From: Ramazzottius varieornatus
Taxonomy: Eukaryota; Tardigrada; Eutardigrada; Parachela; Ramazzottiidae
Assembly (NCBI GenBank): GCA_001949185.1
Contig: BDGG01000009.1
Span: 865,347 to 929,346 of the forward strand
Direction: 5' to 3'
DNA length: 64,000 bases
Position 1 is the first letter of the stretch. Each line of letters opens with the position of its first letter. Under the pieces are notes generated by a model. The model searched no databases. It saw only the letters and a program-made list of their open reading frames with translations, and was not told the origin of the DNA. Shown piece after piece: positions 1-11,300 of the stretch. A program made the translations under genes and the position numbers.

Positions 1-23
1 CTAATCTTTTGCTCTTCCGATAG

Positions 24-1000
24 GTATGTATTCTCCCAAGAAAGAACCAGAACCCGACTATAACGCCATGGCCGCGTCCCACAGAAAGACGGTCGACGCC
101 GAAGTACTTCCCGTGCCTTCGCGACTGCTGAAGCAGGGAACCTTCACGAAGGATCGATCTAACGGAATGGCCATACCTTGGATCGTTCCCGAAAACGACC
201 TCACTGCCCAAGCAGCTATCGTAAGATGGAATGTCGGCAAAAGAATTTACCCAGATCGTTTTCTCAAGTGGCGCACGTTTCCATTAGCTGAGAGCGTACC
301 TCTCTTGGGAAAACGAGCTGGGTAAGTTCATTTGCCGACGTCGCAGATCTTTCTTCGCCTTTCTGCAGTTTTCCAGTGTTTCCCGCGCAGCTTATCAGGG
401 AAATTTGGATGGTTTATTCGCATCGTCAATTTTTTATTACAGAGAAAAAGACACGCGAGCACGACTCGCGGTGAGAACATCACGTCATTCTCTCGGGAAG
501 GTCCTCGCTCCCGATCAGCTCGTAGCGCCACCAATCTCGTTCGCTCAGCGTCAGGCCACAACCTGGCCGAACAGCTCAATGGGCTGTCGCTTCAACAAGC
601 CGAGCGAAGTGTCCCTTCCGTCTCACCGAAAACCACCAAGTCTTCCAGCTCAAGCTCCAAATCCCCGACGAAGAAGTCCCAGCCTGTCGCCAGCAAGATC
701 GCTTCTCTATGGCGCAAGCACGACAGCGACGCCAAGAAGAAGGAAGACAAGAAGACGGGTGAGAAAGAAAAGCATTCAGGTAACACTGTCGAGTCCAATG
801 AAGGGAAGCCTGACGGAATCAAATCTCCGGCCTTATCGGAGAAGTTCCGGTCAAGTCGAGGCCTTCCGGGCTTCTTGTCACAACGCAAGTCAGCCACGCT
901 ACCGAAGAAACTGAAGAATGGGTCGCCGGTCAAACTGACCAGCTATGAAGACCGGAAGAATAACGGTAACGGCTCGGTCCATCCCACAACGGCCGTTTAA
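24..1000 (+). CDS. C-terminal end of a basic, Ser-rich protein, possibly APC-like (5' partial)
   Basis: Two exons, 24-220 and 443-1000, joined in phase 0 by GT-AG; the first begins after a splice acceptor at 22-23, so the gene starts left of the window. About 251 residues are visible, with no folded domain. The tail is rich in Ser, Lys and Arg and ends at a TAA. The stretch RLLKQGTFTKD followed later by SKIASLWRK recalls the basic C-terminal region of APC proteins, where a similar Arg-Gln-Ser-Thr-Phe-x-Lys stretch occurs; basic APC tails bind microtubules. That assignment is a guess from short motifs, because the armadillo and beta-catenin-binding repeats would lie outside the window. The intron carries one copy of the hairpin repeat. 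It could equally be another cytoskeletal linker. Confidence 0.55.
233..340. repeat. GGCGCAC hairpin repeat, copy 1
   Basis: Single hairpin in the intron of the APC-like gene. Both ends are present (GTCGGCAAA at the left, TTTGCCGAC at the right); the right stem has decayed to GCGTACCTC. Confidence 0.8.
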
Positions 1001-1238
1001 TTCTGAGATAATGGATCAAAGTTTCGAACATTAAGTTTTATAACTGCCTTTGAGTTTTTATAATTTCTGCTTTGACGACAGCCAAGAGGTCTGTAAAGGG
1101 CTTTCCGGCCAGATGTTGTTAGAAAATTTTCTAGTGTTATCTGTTATTGTACCCAAGAGGGCTTCTGTTACGAAACCATGCATGATGTCGAGGAAGACGT
1201 TTTCTCTGAATTTTTGTTGTTGGTCAATTAATCTAAAT

Positions 1239-1244
1239 AATAAA
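1239..1244 (+). terminator. Likely poly(A) signal AATAAA
   Basis: Canonical AATAAA about 240 nt downstream of the TAA of the APC-like gene, in AT-rich DNA. It is the most likely cleavage signal for that transcript. Confidence 0.45.
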
Positions 1245-1297
1245 CACAAATTTTCAGATTAGCTAGAACATGATTCTATGAAGTCTTGCAAGCGAGA

Positions 1298-1411
1298 GGT
1301 CGGCAAAACGAAACTCACAGGTTATCTCAAGCGGCGCACGGCTCCGGCTAGTAACAATGAAGGTGTGCATCACTAAGATGACGCTCTGGTAGATTTCTTT
1401 TACCGGCTTCC
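1298..1411. repeat. GGCGCAC hairpin repeat, copy 2 (degenerate)
   Basis: Intergenic. The left stem AAGCGGCGCAC is clear; the right stem (GTGTGCATCACT) and the ends are decayed. Confidence 0.6.
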
Positions 1412-1804
1412 TCTGTACGTCCAGAAACTGGATTGAGACTGCTTTTGAGTATAGCTGCCATGATTATAATATCGTCCACTCATCAGCTAAAAATTAACGA
1501 ACCCAGACTGCATCTTTGCGGGAAAATCCGAGGTAAGAGGTACTGTTTTTCGTATCGAATAAGTAGTTTGTTTTGCGATATACCGGTAGTGCCGTAAAAT
1601 TATAAAATGGTTGTGCTCATAGGTTCAGTTTGCCGCCGTCTTCGCCCTGCATGATCCAGTATGCTGAAAGCCATCGCCGCCGTAGAGTTGGGTAAAGGGA
1701 GATCGTAGAAAGATGTGGGAATGAATGAAGGAGCACTTCGCTAGATCCCGAAGGTCTGCGCAGGTCACCGATCGAGGTCTTCATTGCAGGCTGGGACCGG
1801 AAGG

Positions 1805-2336
1805 TCAGCTGGACAGCATCTCTCCCAAAGTACTCAATATCAGGTACTTCTTAATGGCTATCGGCGATGTACAGTCGGGTATTATTGTTCCTCGATTCCG
1901 CACGCAGTCGCGACTACACAAAGTAAGAAACAGAAAATTGAAATTGCCATGGGATGTATTGGGAACTAGGCAAGCAGACTCGACAGACTGTTTTCCTAAG
2001 TGGCGCACATTTTCCGTGCTATAGGCCGAAACTGTGCGCCACTTGGAAGAACGATTTCAAGTTTTGCGTGAATTACCTGCACTTCCTGTGCTCGAACACA
2101 TCTCCCAAAATATCATGACACTGAGCGCAGTTCGCTGGAAGAAATAAAACAGAAAAAGTTGTGAGGACTCGCTTCAGATCGAATTCAAGGCGGAACTGGC
2201 CGAAAAAAACGTTACCTATGCATATGGAGATGGTGTTGACTGCTTCCTTGGGAGCGACAGGGGCAGATAAGGCATGTTGGGCAAGAAGCATGGCCACGAC
2301 CAGCCCGATAAAGGTCATGAGTAGAACTTTCGTCAT
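1805..2336 (-). CDS. Eh: Eclosion hormone precursor A
   Basis: Three exons, 2216-2336, 2077-2134 and 1805-1913, encode 95 residues with consistent phases (1, then 2). Residues 1-25 form a signal peptide (hydrophobic core LLMTFIGLVVAMLLA, cleavage near ALS-A). The mature part has the six-Cys eclosion hormone pattern: ISICIANCAQC, then a Gly-x-x-Phe segment, KCSRDC, and IIPDC. Eclosion hormone is a secreted neuropeptide that triggers ecdysis behaviour through a receptor guanylyl cyclase in arthropods; that role is family knowledge, not seen here. The ATG at 2336 is chosen because it opens the signal peptide. A hairpin repeat sits in intron 2. The other two family members in the window share the first intron position. 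Confidence 0.9.
1967..2060. repeat. GGCGCAC hairpin repeat, copy 3
   Basis: Single hairpin inside intron 2 of eclosion hormone A, stems AAGTGGCGCAC and GTGCGCCACTT. Confidence 0.9.
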
Positions 2337-3230
2337 TTTCTTCTGTTATAAAATAATCGCACCAACAAACAGAGTGGCGCGGAGAAAAAGATGACAGAGA
2401 ATCCGTGCGGCTTCCCTTCAAATACTAAAAGTCAACCAACGTCACTCCAACTTCAAAGGATTTAGCCGGGCAGTAAGGCGGCAGAAAGATAAGACTTGAT
2501 GGATACGACAGGCCAATGACATGCAAGGGACTTTTCAGGGATGGAAGGTGCATCTGAAGAACCCACGCACCCAACTTGTGATTGATACAGGAAGTTTGGT
2601 AGTACGACAAGTTGGGTTTTGCGGAGGACCAACGTGAGCGGTTTTATCGCAGTAAGAATCTAAGGCCATATCGTAAAGAAGTCATTTCCTGCATCCTTTC
2701 CTGTTTCCACCACACCTTTTCACAAGACTACAAAAGCAACAGGAACATCAAATACGCACGCAAACACGTCAACGGGTGCGTTAGATAGGTTTTCGAGAGC
2801 CGCGCAGAACGCGAAAAACCCCCCTTTATGTGCGCGTGTTGTTAAATGAAGAAATTGTAAAGGGGTGTACAGGAGTCATACCCAGAGAATATCCTGTCTT
2901 AGCACATTTCGGTGGAACTATGAAGTGCCATGGGGTTAACACAAATGGGACCTCAGCAAACAAACTCGACCAAATCGTTTTTCCAAGTGGCGCACTTCAC
3001 CAGCCGACATCAATTATAACGTGCGCCACTTCAGCGAACGCGCTCGACAAGATTGTTCTTCTAAGTGGCGCACGTTACCAGCCAACAGCACTGAAAACTG
3101 CGCCACTTGAGAAACGACTTTGTCGAGTCTGTCTGCCTGGCTCTCAAATTACATCTTCACTTCCGGTAGGGACTACTGTACATTATGACAAATTAAAACA
3201 TACAAACTGAACTCACTGTGTGAAAAAAAT
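2337..3230. other. Region upstream of eclosion hormone A
   Basis: Contains the presumed promoter of eclosion hormone A and, further right, a double hairpin repeat. No coding exon with supporting splice sites or family similarity was found. Confidence 0.5.
2951..3146. repeat. GGCGCAC hairpin repeat, copy 4 (double)
   Basis: Two hairpins in tandem between outer ends resembling CAGCAAACAAACTCG and CGAGTCTGTCTGCC. Both loops are in the CCAGCC orientation. Confidence 0.9.
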
Positions 3231-4592
3231 TCAGGTGAATCTTGATCTTTTAGTCAGGCGTTCAGGAGAGGACGTTAATTCTGACTGCGCCGTTGCAGCT
3301 GGGTTTGACTGTTCTGAAGTCGTCTCAGATTCGTAGGTTGGTACATTTGCACAATAGAAAACATAACGAGGATCTTTCTCTGTGATCTCAGGGGGAAAGA
3401 GTGCTCGACTGGCGTAACATTGGACGGTGATGTTCAGATGCCGGTTCCAGAAGGGCGGTTTCGTGTTGCTTTCCAAGCTGGCGTCGATGTGGACTGTTTT
3501 CGGTGGACGCTTGCTGTGTACTGGAGACCTGTCCCGCGACCTCTCTCGGGATCTGTCACGTCTCTTTGGGCTGTCTTTACGGCTTTCTTTGTGGTTGTCT
3601 CTTCGGCTGCGGCTTCTGGGAAGCAACCTTGGATCGGCTGGAAGGTCGCGGTTGGGATCGGCCGGTGGCGGTGGTGCGTCACTGAATCGGGAACGGGGTT
3701 TCTCCTTTGGTGGCGTCGACGTCATGTCCGCCTTGGGTTTCGGTGGATCGGAGGTTTGTATCGATCGAAGGTATTCCCAATCTTCTTCCTTCAATTGTCC
3801 AATCTTTGCCCGGTTTGCTGTTGCCTTGTCCGAATTCGCAGACGGACTTTGACTCTTTTCGGTCTCGACGGCGGCCTTGGCTTCGCTCGGTTTCATATCC
3901 GGTGGCAGAAGCTGCGACAAGGATACGCAGTTGTCTCCAAAACGAATGTAACCAGGAGGTGGCTGGGAGGTTAGGTTGATTGATTGATTCTTAGGCCCTT
4001 CTGCCAGTAAGCGCGCCAACTGACTCTGTACGTAAGCCGCTACCGGTACCGGTAACAAGAGGGCCGTTTGTTCTTGTGTAACGTTAAGGCTGGAAAGAGA
4101 ATGTGGTACTTGTGACTGATGCCCCTGCTGTGCCCCGAAGCTTCCTCCTGCAGCTTGGGGACACAGAGGTTGCTGTTGTTGTGTCCCGTTAAAGCTCCAC
4201 TGAGAGTTATGCTGACCAGTGTTAGCGAACTGGAAACTGACACCTGTAACCTGCGAGCCACCGTTAAAGTTTCCATTCTGCTGCTGCTGCTGCTGCTGCG
4301 GACCAAAGCCTGGTCGAACGCACTGGTCTTGTTGTGAGTGGACATTACGGAAGTTAGGTGGTAAAGAAGGTCTAGAGAAGTGATTGTTGTCCAACTGTAC
4401 CGCTGAATGAGGGCTTTGCTGTTGCTGCTGCTGCTGATGATGCTTGGCGTTATACATGGGCGTAGGATGTTGTTGTTGCCACGGTGTGTGCTGCTGGTGA
4501 ACGACTGGAGCACCTACAGTGGCGCCACCAGCGCCGTATAATCGTACATCGGGCCTGCTGTTACAGTTTGCGAACATTTCTCTTCCCTCCAC
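3231..4592 (-). CDS. Gln-rich, Arg/Ser-rich protein, single exon
   Basis: Uninterrupted 453-residue reading frame from ATG to stop. The N-terminal third is low-complexity Gln/Asn/His with several poly-Gln runs of about 6-7. Around residues 180-260 lies a more ordinary stretch containing LLLPVPVAAYVQSQLARLL. Around 280-370 comes a Pro-rich part and an Arg/Ser/Asp tract (RRDRSRERSRDRSP) typical of nuclear RNA-processing proteins. I do not recognise a folded domain, so a nuclear RNA-associated role is only inferred from composition. Low complexity alone can produce long frames, but the consistent domain zoning, the clean start and the stop argue for a real gene. CAG runs encode the poly-Gln and may vary in length between individuals. 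Confidence 0.7.
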   Translation of the reverse strand: MEGREMFANCNSRPDVRLYGAGGATVGAPVVHQQHTPWQQQHPTPMYNAKHHQQQQQQQSPHSAVQLDNNHFSRPSLPPNFRNVHSQQDQCVRPGFGPQQQQQQQNGNFNGGSQVTGVSFQFANTGQHNSQWSFNGTQQQQPLCPQAAGGSFGAQQGHQSQVPHSLSSLNVTQEQTALLLPVPVAAYVQSQLARLLAEGPKNQSINLTSQPPPGYIRFGDNCVSLSQLLPPDMKPSEAKAAVETEKSQSPSANSDKATANRAKIGQLKEEDWEYLRSIQTSDPPKPKADMTSTPPKEKPRSRFSDAPPPPADPNRDLPADPRLLPRSRSRRDNHKESRKDSPKRRDRSRERSRDRSPVHSKRPPKTVHIDASLESNTKPPFWNRHLNITVQCYASRALFPPEITEKDPRYVFYCANVPTYESETTSEQSNPAATAQSELTSSPERLTKRSRFT

Positions 4593-5344
4593 TCGACCCC
4601 CAACTCTTTACCAGAAACTTCACACTGCTTTTAGATATAAAAATATTCAATGACAAACCAACTTGCGATTTTCCCTCCCTTGAACTCTCCCAGTCCCACG
4701 AACGACGATGATCTACAAAAGGCGCTTCAAGCTGGCCGGACCGTTACGGCGAAGAAAACATTAAACGTGTCGAAAACTTGGGTTCTGAAGGATTCGATCT
4801 GCTTCCTGCCTGGCTTTCCACCTCTCAGTTGCTAAGCTCAAACGTAACTACCGCTTAATATTGCCTTGTGAATTCCATCTCCTGTCAGAATTTCGCTCTA
4901 CTCGATGACGATCTGGCCTTCGGGAGATCGGTATATATCATGGTCTCAAACAGACAGTTGTCCTTAGTGGCGCAGGTTTTCACTGCCAGTGGTTGAGAAC
5001 ATGCGCCGCTTGGGGAAACTATCTTGTCGAGTTGGATTCCTCAGGTGGCGCACTCTTACGCTGTTATAGACTGGTAGTGTGCGCCACTTGGGAAAAAATC
5101 TAGGTGAAGGGCTTTCCCGACGAAAATCATCTATTTTCCTTTCCATTCCTGACTTTATCCGAAGAACTTGACCATAAAAACCCAAAAAAAGCAAAAAAAA
5201 CCGAGTATCCCAGAAGTAATTATCATTCTCTTTTTGGTTGTAGGAAAAATCCAAGCGGTAAAGCCTCACTCTAGAAATCAAAATATCGGAAAACTTCGTC
5301 GCCAGACTCACGGCAGTAGCAAAGAGAGAAAAAGTAGGAAGCGT
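4593..5344. other. Intergenic, with one double hairpin repeat
   Basis: Lies upstream of the Gln/RS-rich gene and downstream of the Caskin-like gene, both on the minus strand. Apart from the hairpin repeat I see no feature. Confidence 0.5.
4951..5100. repeat. GGCGCAC hairpin repeat, copy 5 (double)
   Basis: Two hairpins in tandem, both with the loop in the CACTG...GTTG orientation; stems GTGGCGCA and TGCGCC intact in each. Confidence 0.9.
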
Positions 5345-8300
5345 TCAATGAGCGGCGTTTTCCAGTTGACACATGGCTTCATCAAGCTCGTCGGTTAAGC
5401 TGGCCAGCATGCCGGTAATCTCGTCCAAGCTGGAGACTTGATCTCGTGGTGGATTGCCGCCGTCACGAAAGACTAAGCTGTTGATGGGAGGTATACTCCT
5501 TCCCGCTCGTTGCTTGATAGTGCCGATATTATCTTGAGCAAATGGCATGGAACTGGCTTGTTGAATAGTCCGGCTGTTGTTGATGGGCTGTTGATGCTGC
5601 TCGACGCACGCAAAGGTTCGATGAGGCAGCGTCGGCGTCTTGTCCATATCCGTCGTGCTGGATGACAAGGAAGGACGAAGGAGCGGGGAAGGAGGTGGAG
5701 GAAAGCGGCTGAGACTGCCCAGCTCATTAAAGTCAAGCGTGTTGGGCGATGTCCGGCTTCTCGTCGATGGCTCCGCGGGCGGTAATCGATGGGCAGGGGG
5801 AAGTAATTTACTGGAGTTGACGAAACTGGCCAAGGGAGCTGCTGTCATAACAGTGGGCGAATTAACTAAACGCTCTCCCCGAGTAGGACTGATTACCGAA
5901 TCCACAGAATCCATTCGATCTTTCACCGGACTTGAAGGACCACTCGATCCCTATAAACACAAACACAAAAACATTCAATCGGAGGATACTTCAAACAGCC
6001 CTCCACAGCATGGACATTGATTGAAGATTCCTTGACAAGTTCTTTTCGTATTACTCATTTTTTTTAACGGGATTTTCTCAAAGTGAAAGCTTCATCTGAT
6101 TTTGTGTTTTGCGGTTTACCTTTTCCGATCGATCAGTGCGAAAGACATGAGCCACCATTTTGGAGAAACTTTTGCCGGGAGACTTGAGACTTTTCCTCCT
6201 GGGAAGGGTACAGTGTCCATTGCTTAGGCCTCCATTCACCATATTCTCGCTCGGTTCTTCGGAGCTGGGTGAATGTTCGTCCTTGTCCGAACAGAGGAAG
6301 ATTTCTTCCGAGTCTGGTGTCAGGGCTAGCGGTGAAGGATACCTTCCCAAAGCGGACCTGGGTCTCCACAAGGCCGGTTCGGAAGTGGGGTCCTTGACGG
6401 AAGACGTCAAGGACTGGAAGGTTGTCAGGACTGGTGCTTGTGTCTTGTGGCTCTCCAACAAGCGTCTTGGTGAGTTTAACGAGCTTCGACTGGCACTTGA
6501 CTTGTCATCGTCCGCCAAATTATTACCCAGCTGACTGTCGTGTTGGCTCAGTTGAGAACCAGTAGAGAAGCGTTTCATGTGATCTTCCATGGCAAGACTT
6601 TGCGCCGTCTGACGCCGTAAAGCTCGAAAGTGCTTGATGGCCAGTGTCAGTTTTTTCAGATGGCCTACAATAAGTGTCAGGTTTTATTTTTGTGCGAAAC
6701 ATGCAAGACTAAAATAAACAGGAGCTCGGCAAAGAAAGTCGAACGTGCACCCTTCCCGAGTGGCGCGCCCTTTCTTCCAAAAACACTGAGAACGTGCGCC
6801 ACTCGAATGGACAAACTCGACCACATTGGTTTCCCAAGTGGCGCACTCATGCAACCGATAACACGGATATGATGCGCCACCTGGGTACACGGTCTGGTCG
6901 AATTTTTTCGCCGAGTTTCCTGAATACGCTAATTTATCAGTGAAGGAGGAATACTCGCTACAAGGAAAAGTATTTGAAACATTTTACGTAGCAAATTATA
7001 CCGAGCTTCCTAACGCCGATGTCCTCGAGATCGTCCCACGTCATGTTGAGTATCTTGTCGATCGAGTTGTAATTTTGATTTGTGAATACTGGCAAGTACT
7101 CGCTCATACCAACTGCGTGCAGGAACTGGGCGGCAGTGTCCTACATAGAATGAAAGAAAGAGGCTGGTTGAGTATAGGGTCTAGAAGATAATATGACATA
7201 CTAAGAATGCACTCCTTTACGAAGGCAACTCACTGGAAGATCACATCCGAAATTGAGGTCCACGTTGGCTAGTTTGGCGATTTCCGCCCGAATCCTTTTA
7301 CGATGATTGGGCTTGGTCAAGCCGATCGCCGTCAGATCCTGCAAAGAGTCCGAAGAACAATACGATCACGAAGCTCGATGAATTGAGAAGGAAATTACAT
7401 CAGCGGACATTATTATGCTGGAGTGGCGCGTAATTGTCCCTACTGACCTACTGACACAAGCGCTTCAAACACACCAGGGAATAAATAGCTGCCAAATGTT
7501 CAGTTTTAAAGTGCCCACTTCAACGAGCGCATTCACACCGACAACAGCGCCCACACAGGTTATGCTACTGCGTGGGCAAAAATCAACAGATGCGAAGTTA
7601 ATGAGCGAGATAATTTTAAATGAGGGACCCCCGAGGTCCTATTGAACCATTTGGTGCATTACGAGATTTTGCTCTTTGAGAGAGATGGTTTAACCCACCT
7701 CAGTTGTCATCCGCGCAATGGTCGGCATATCGTAGGCAGCTTGGACGAAATTGGGAAAATATTCCGTGAACCCGATACTTCCCAGCCAGGCACTCAAGAC
7801 TTCGTTGTCCTACAATCGACATAAGTATGGTCAGTAATAACATCCGGCTTCGTCGTGACACTCAACATCAACCAGAAAACTGGAACGCGTTAATCCAACG
7901 AGTCGACAGAGAGCCAGAAAAGTCTTTTCAGCCACCTGCATACAAGACCCAACGAGCATACCGGGTGGCGTGTATGCAGGTACTTGAAGACAGCCAGAAA
8001 AGCTTTCACTTTTCTGCATCCAAACCGAACGGAGTACAGCATATAACGTGTATGCATGTGTATGAAAGGCGCCCTATCGAATAAGCGTTACATACATTCA
8101 TTCCGGACTGGAACATGGACGTGATATCCAAATTGGGTGCGGCATTGGGCGAGTTATTAAAGCTGCTGGTCGAATAATTAGATCCATCAAAGGATGAGAA
8201 GGAGGATCTTGAGTGTCTGGAATCGCTGCTGCACATCAACTCAACATAATCCGACCGAGTGGGACTTTTCAAGTTGTCACTGGTCTGGCTTGTCATGACG

Positions 8301-11300
8301 TGGCAGTGGTCAGCTGGGCTTCCTCTCGAGTTGTGAAAGTCCGCCGTGTTCCGGTTGTAGTTGCGAAAGAAGGCAGCTGTGCCGGTGAGATCGCCATTGG
8401 GTTTGGGTGAGCGGAGAACAGCAGTAGAGCCTAAATGGAAAAGAGACAGTTTAAAGTGTCAGGAAGTAATTCATTTAGAGACGATATGGATCGGCCTGTG
8501 GAGTATCCAGCAGCTTTCCATCGGTCAGCTACAGCCAGATGTCCACTTTTACTTTGCAAACGTCGATAACGACCAACATGCTAATTCAGCCTGTTATCCA
8601 TCCCCGATTTCCATCTATCAAGATTCAGATTTGGCTTCCATCCACTTGAAATTTGGTTACTTAATGCCTTCCGGACATCAAATAAAAAGAAAAGTCTCAA
8701 CTGTCCCTCCAAAGTCTAAAATGCCGTTTTCCAGCTAGACGAGAATATCAGTTTCTTATCCAGGAAAAATTATCAGAAAATGTTAATATTGGCAACAATT
8801 TATCGTGAGGCATCATTGTTTGATTATCTGACATTCGTTTTCATTGTGGGCTTAAGTACATAGCATACGCTATACAGATATTAGCCGCTGGAAAGTCAGA
8901 GGAACTTTTGGGAAGGCAGGTGTGACACTTACCGGCATTACACTGTGGCGAAGGCAGCGGAGACTGTAGCGGCGAGTGTAAATGATTAAAAGTATTCCCC
9001 GTGCTACCAAAAGGATTAGAAGGATGCCCGCCGTAGATCCCATTGAGGGCAGAAGTCCCATTAACAGGGGGATTATTGGGTGCAATATTCAATCTCAGAT
9101 TCATTCGGGCTTTGTGGGCGGCTGGCCCGTGTGTAGAGGAAGAGACCTCGGCTGCCGGTAACAGCAGTGGGTAAGTCAGGGTAGAATAGGGCGGATGGAC
9201 AACTGACCCGTTGCCGTAGGAAGACAATGTGGATGAAGCGGAATCCGAAGAGGCCGTTGACTCTTGACTGCTGCCGCTGCTGCCAAAGCCCGAGCTGGAT
9301 CCCAGCGAGACGTTGGATAGGCGATTGAATTTCTCATCGGGGACGACAGGCGGCGGGACATTGTTCAGGACCTTAACACGCCGGAAGCTGCCCCGTAAGA
9401 TGCAGCTGGAGCGTGTGGAGATGCCGCGAGCCGTCTGTGGCTCCATGTCGGGGGAGGAATTTGCAGCGGAAGGAGCGTGGTCGCCGCCAGCTTCCGATGA
9501 GGTACTGCAGCGGGCTTGAAGAGCTACAGTAACAAAAAGCAAACAGCACCTCGTTAGTTGCGCACTTTTTCCATCGTCACGCATCCGCTAGCACTTCTTC
9601 ACTTGACGTCTGATCTCATTTCAACAACACAGACATCATCATTGATACTTAGTGTCCATTCCTCAAGGCCGATTAATTTTTATATGCCTTGCTCATCCAT
9701 CCACCATCTTGGCAGCTTGTGATGATGCTTATTCTGGTCGTAACAAACGGTAAATTCTTGGCCGAACATCACCTTGCTTTCCACTGAGTGTATTCCGATT
9801 ACCACAGAGCCCAACTGAACTGACGCACCCCATGCTGTGCTGTTCAAAACCTGACATGTCCGCGTCTGTCATCTCTACATCATACTGTTTGGTATCAGCG
9901 AACGCTTCAAGTGTCAGACTCGACAGCAGATATTGAACAGTTGGAAAACCCGCAGCTTGTCAGCTCAATTATGCACGAGTCTCTCAACGCTTGCGCCAAA
10001 GTACAGTGGCAGCCACTGTCCAGCAATGTATCATTGCGTAGGAGTAAAGCCCACGCCTTGCACCCTAGCTCCTCCTACTCCTACGGAAGATCAACACAGC
10101 GTAGGAGTAACGCACAGGCCGCAGACTTCCAGTCCCCCTACTCCTATCGAAAATTCAAACTCACTCATACGGCGCATTACGTCAGTGCAGGCTTGTCTTT
10201 GTGTTACATGATTATCAGGATGTGGTTGCTGACGTATTCGCGAAACCGTTTGTAGGCGTACGAGCATTTCACTTGACAACCTGTGGTGAAGGATCTGTGG
10301 CCAAACTGATGAAGTCGTGAGTGCCCGAGGTAGTATTCAGGGTCAGTTGATTACAGGTTTAAATTTAGCCACCACCTGGTATGGTCAATCATCGATGGGC
10401 GCATGGACTGGCCACAGAAGGTAACCTGTCCGTGTGCATTCCGGAGCAAAGTGTCAGGTTGATTTAACGCATCGTCAAAGACCGCAAAAAAGACCACTGT
10501 GCAACCACTTGTTTCAACATTTATCCGCCTGATTTCTTCGCCCCATGCTACGAGCTTTATTCATACAACGTAAATATAAATTAGCTGGCAGAAAGCGAAT
10601 CTACCGGTTCGACAAGTCCCCAGTTGATACGATCAAGCACGAGATCGATTTTGTATCATCTCGATACTTTGTCCTTCAATTTAAATTATTCTTTCCGGGC
10701 ACGCAACAGAAAATCTTCGAGCCATCTGACGCAGTCTCCTGTGCAGACGTGGGAACTCGGCAAACCGAGTCGATGAAATCGTTTTCCCAAGCGGCACACG
10801 ATACCAACCCAAAAACACTGTCAAAATGCGACAGTTTGTCAAGCTTGCTTTTCCAAGTGGCGCAGGCTTCCAGCGTTATTGGCTGAGACCGTACGCCACC
10901 TTTAGAATTAATAATATGGTGCTTGTTTATTAAGTGGCGCACCTTTCTGAACAGAAAAACTAGATACCTGCGCCACTCCGGAAAACCACCACTGCAGTTC
11001 GTTTGCCGAGCTCCTATAGACTACATTTTGAAAATTTTTTGAAAGTCCAAAACATAAAGCTTTTACGACGCTGGATATCCCATTACATCCTCGTGAACAT
11101 AATGTTCTGTGGTGGTGCCGTCGGATATCGTCGTCACTATCGACATTTCCGCTGACAGAATCCTGCCTGTTATTTGATTAGAAGTTGAACACTTTTAAGG
11201 CTGCTCTACTTTCTCACTGCATACCAAACTGTGTGAAGCCATTACGCATGCTTGGTCACAATAAATCATTGTGCCGGCTACACCACCACGTGCAGTTCCT

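Larger units (their letters stand above)
1001..1804. other. Intergenic 3' region between convergent genes
   Basis: Follows the stop of the APC-like gene and precedes the 3' end of eclosion hormone A on the other strand. It holds a polyadenylation hexamer at 1239-1244 and one degenerate hairpin repeat. I see no further coding exon. Confidence 0.6.

Noticed and set aside
26-325. Reading exon 1 of the APC-like gene straight through to 325
   Set aside because: Residues after 220 are translated from a hairpin repeat; a GT donor at 221 and an acceptor at 441-442 join in phase 0 instead.
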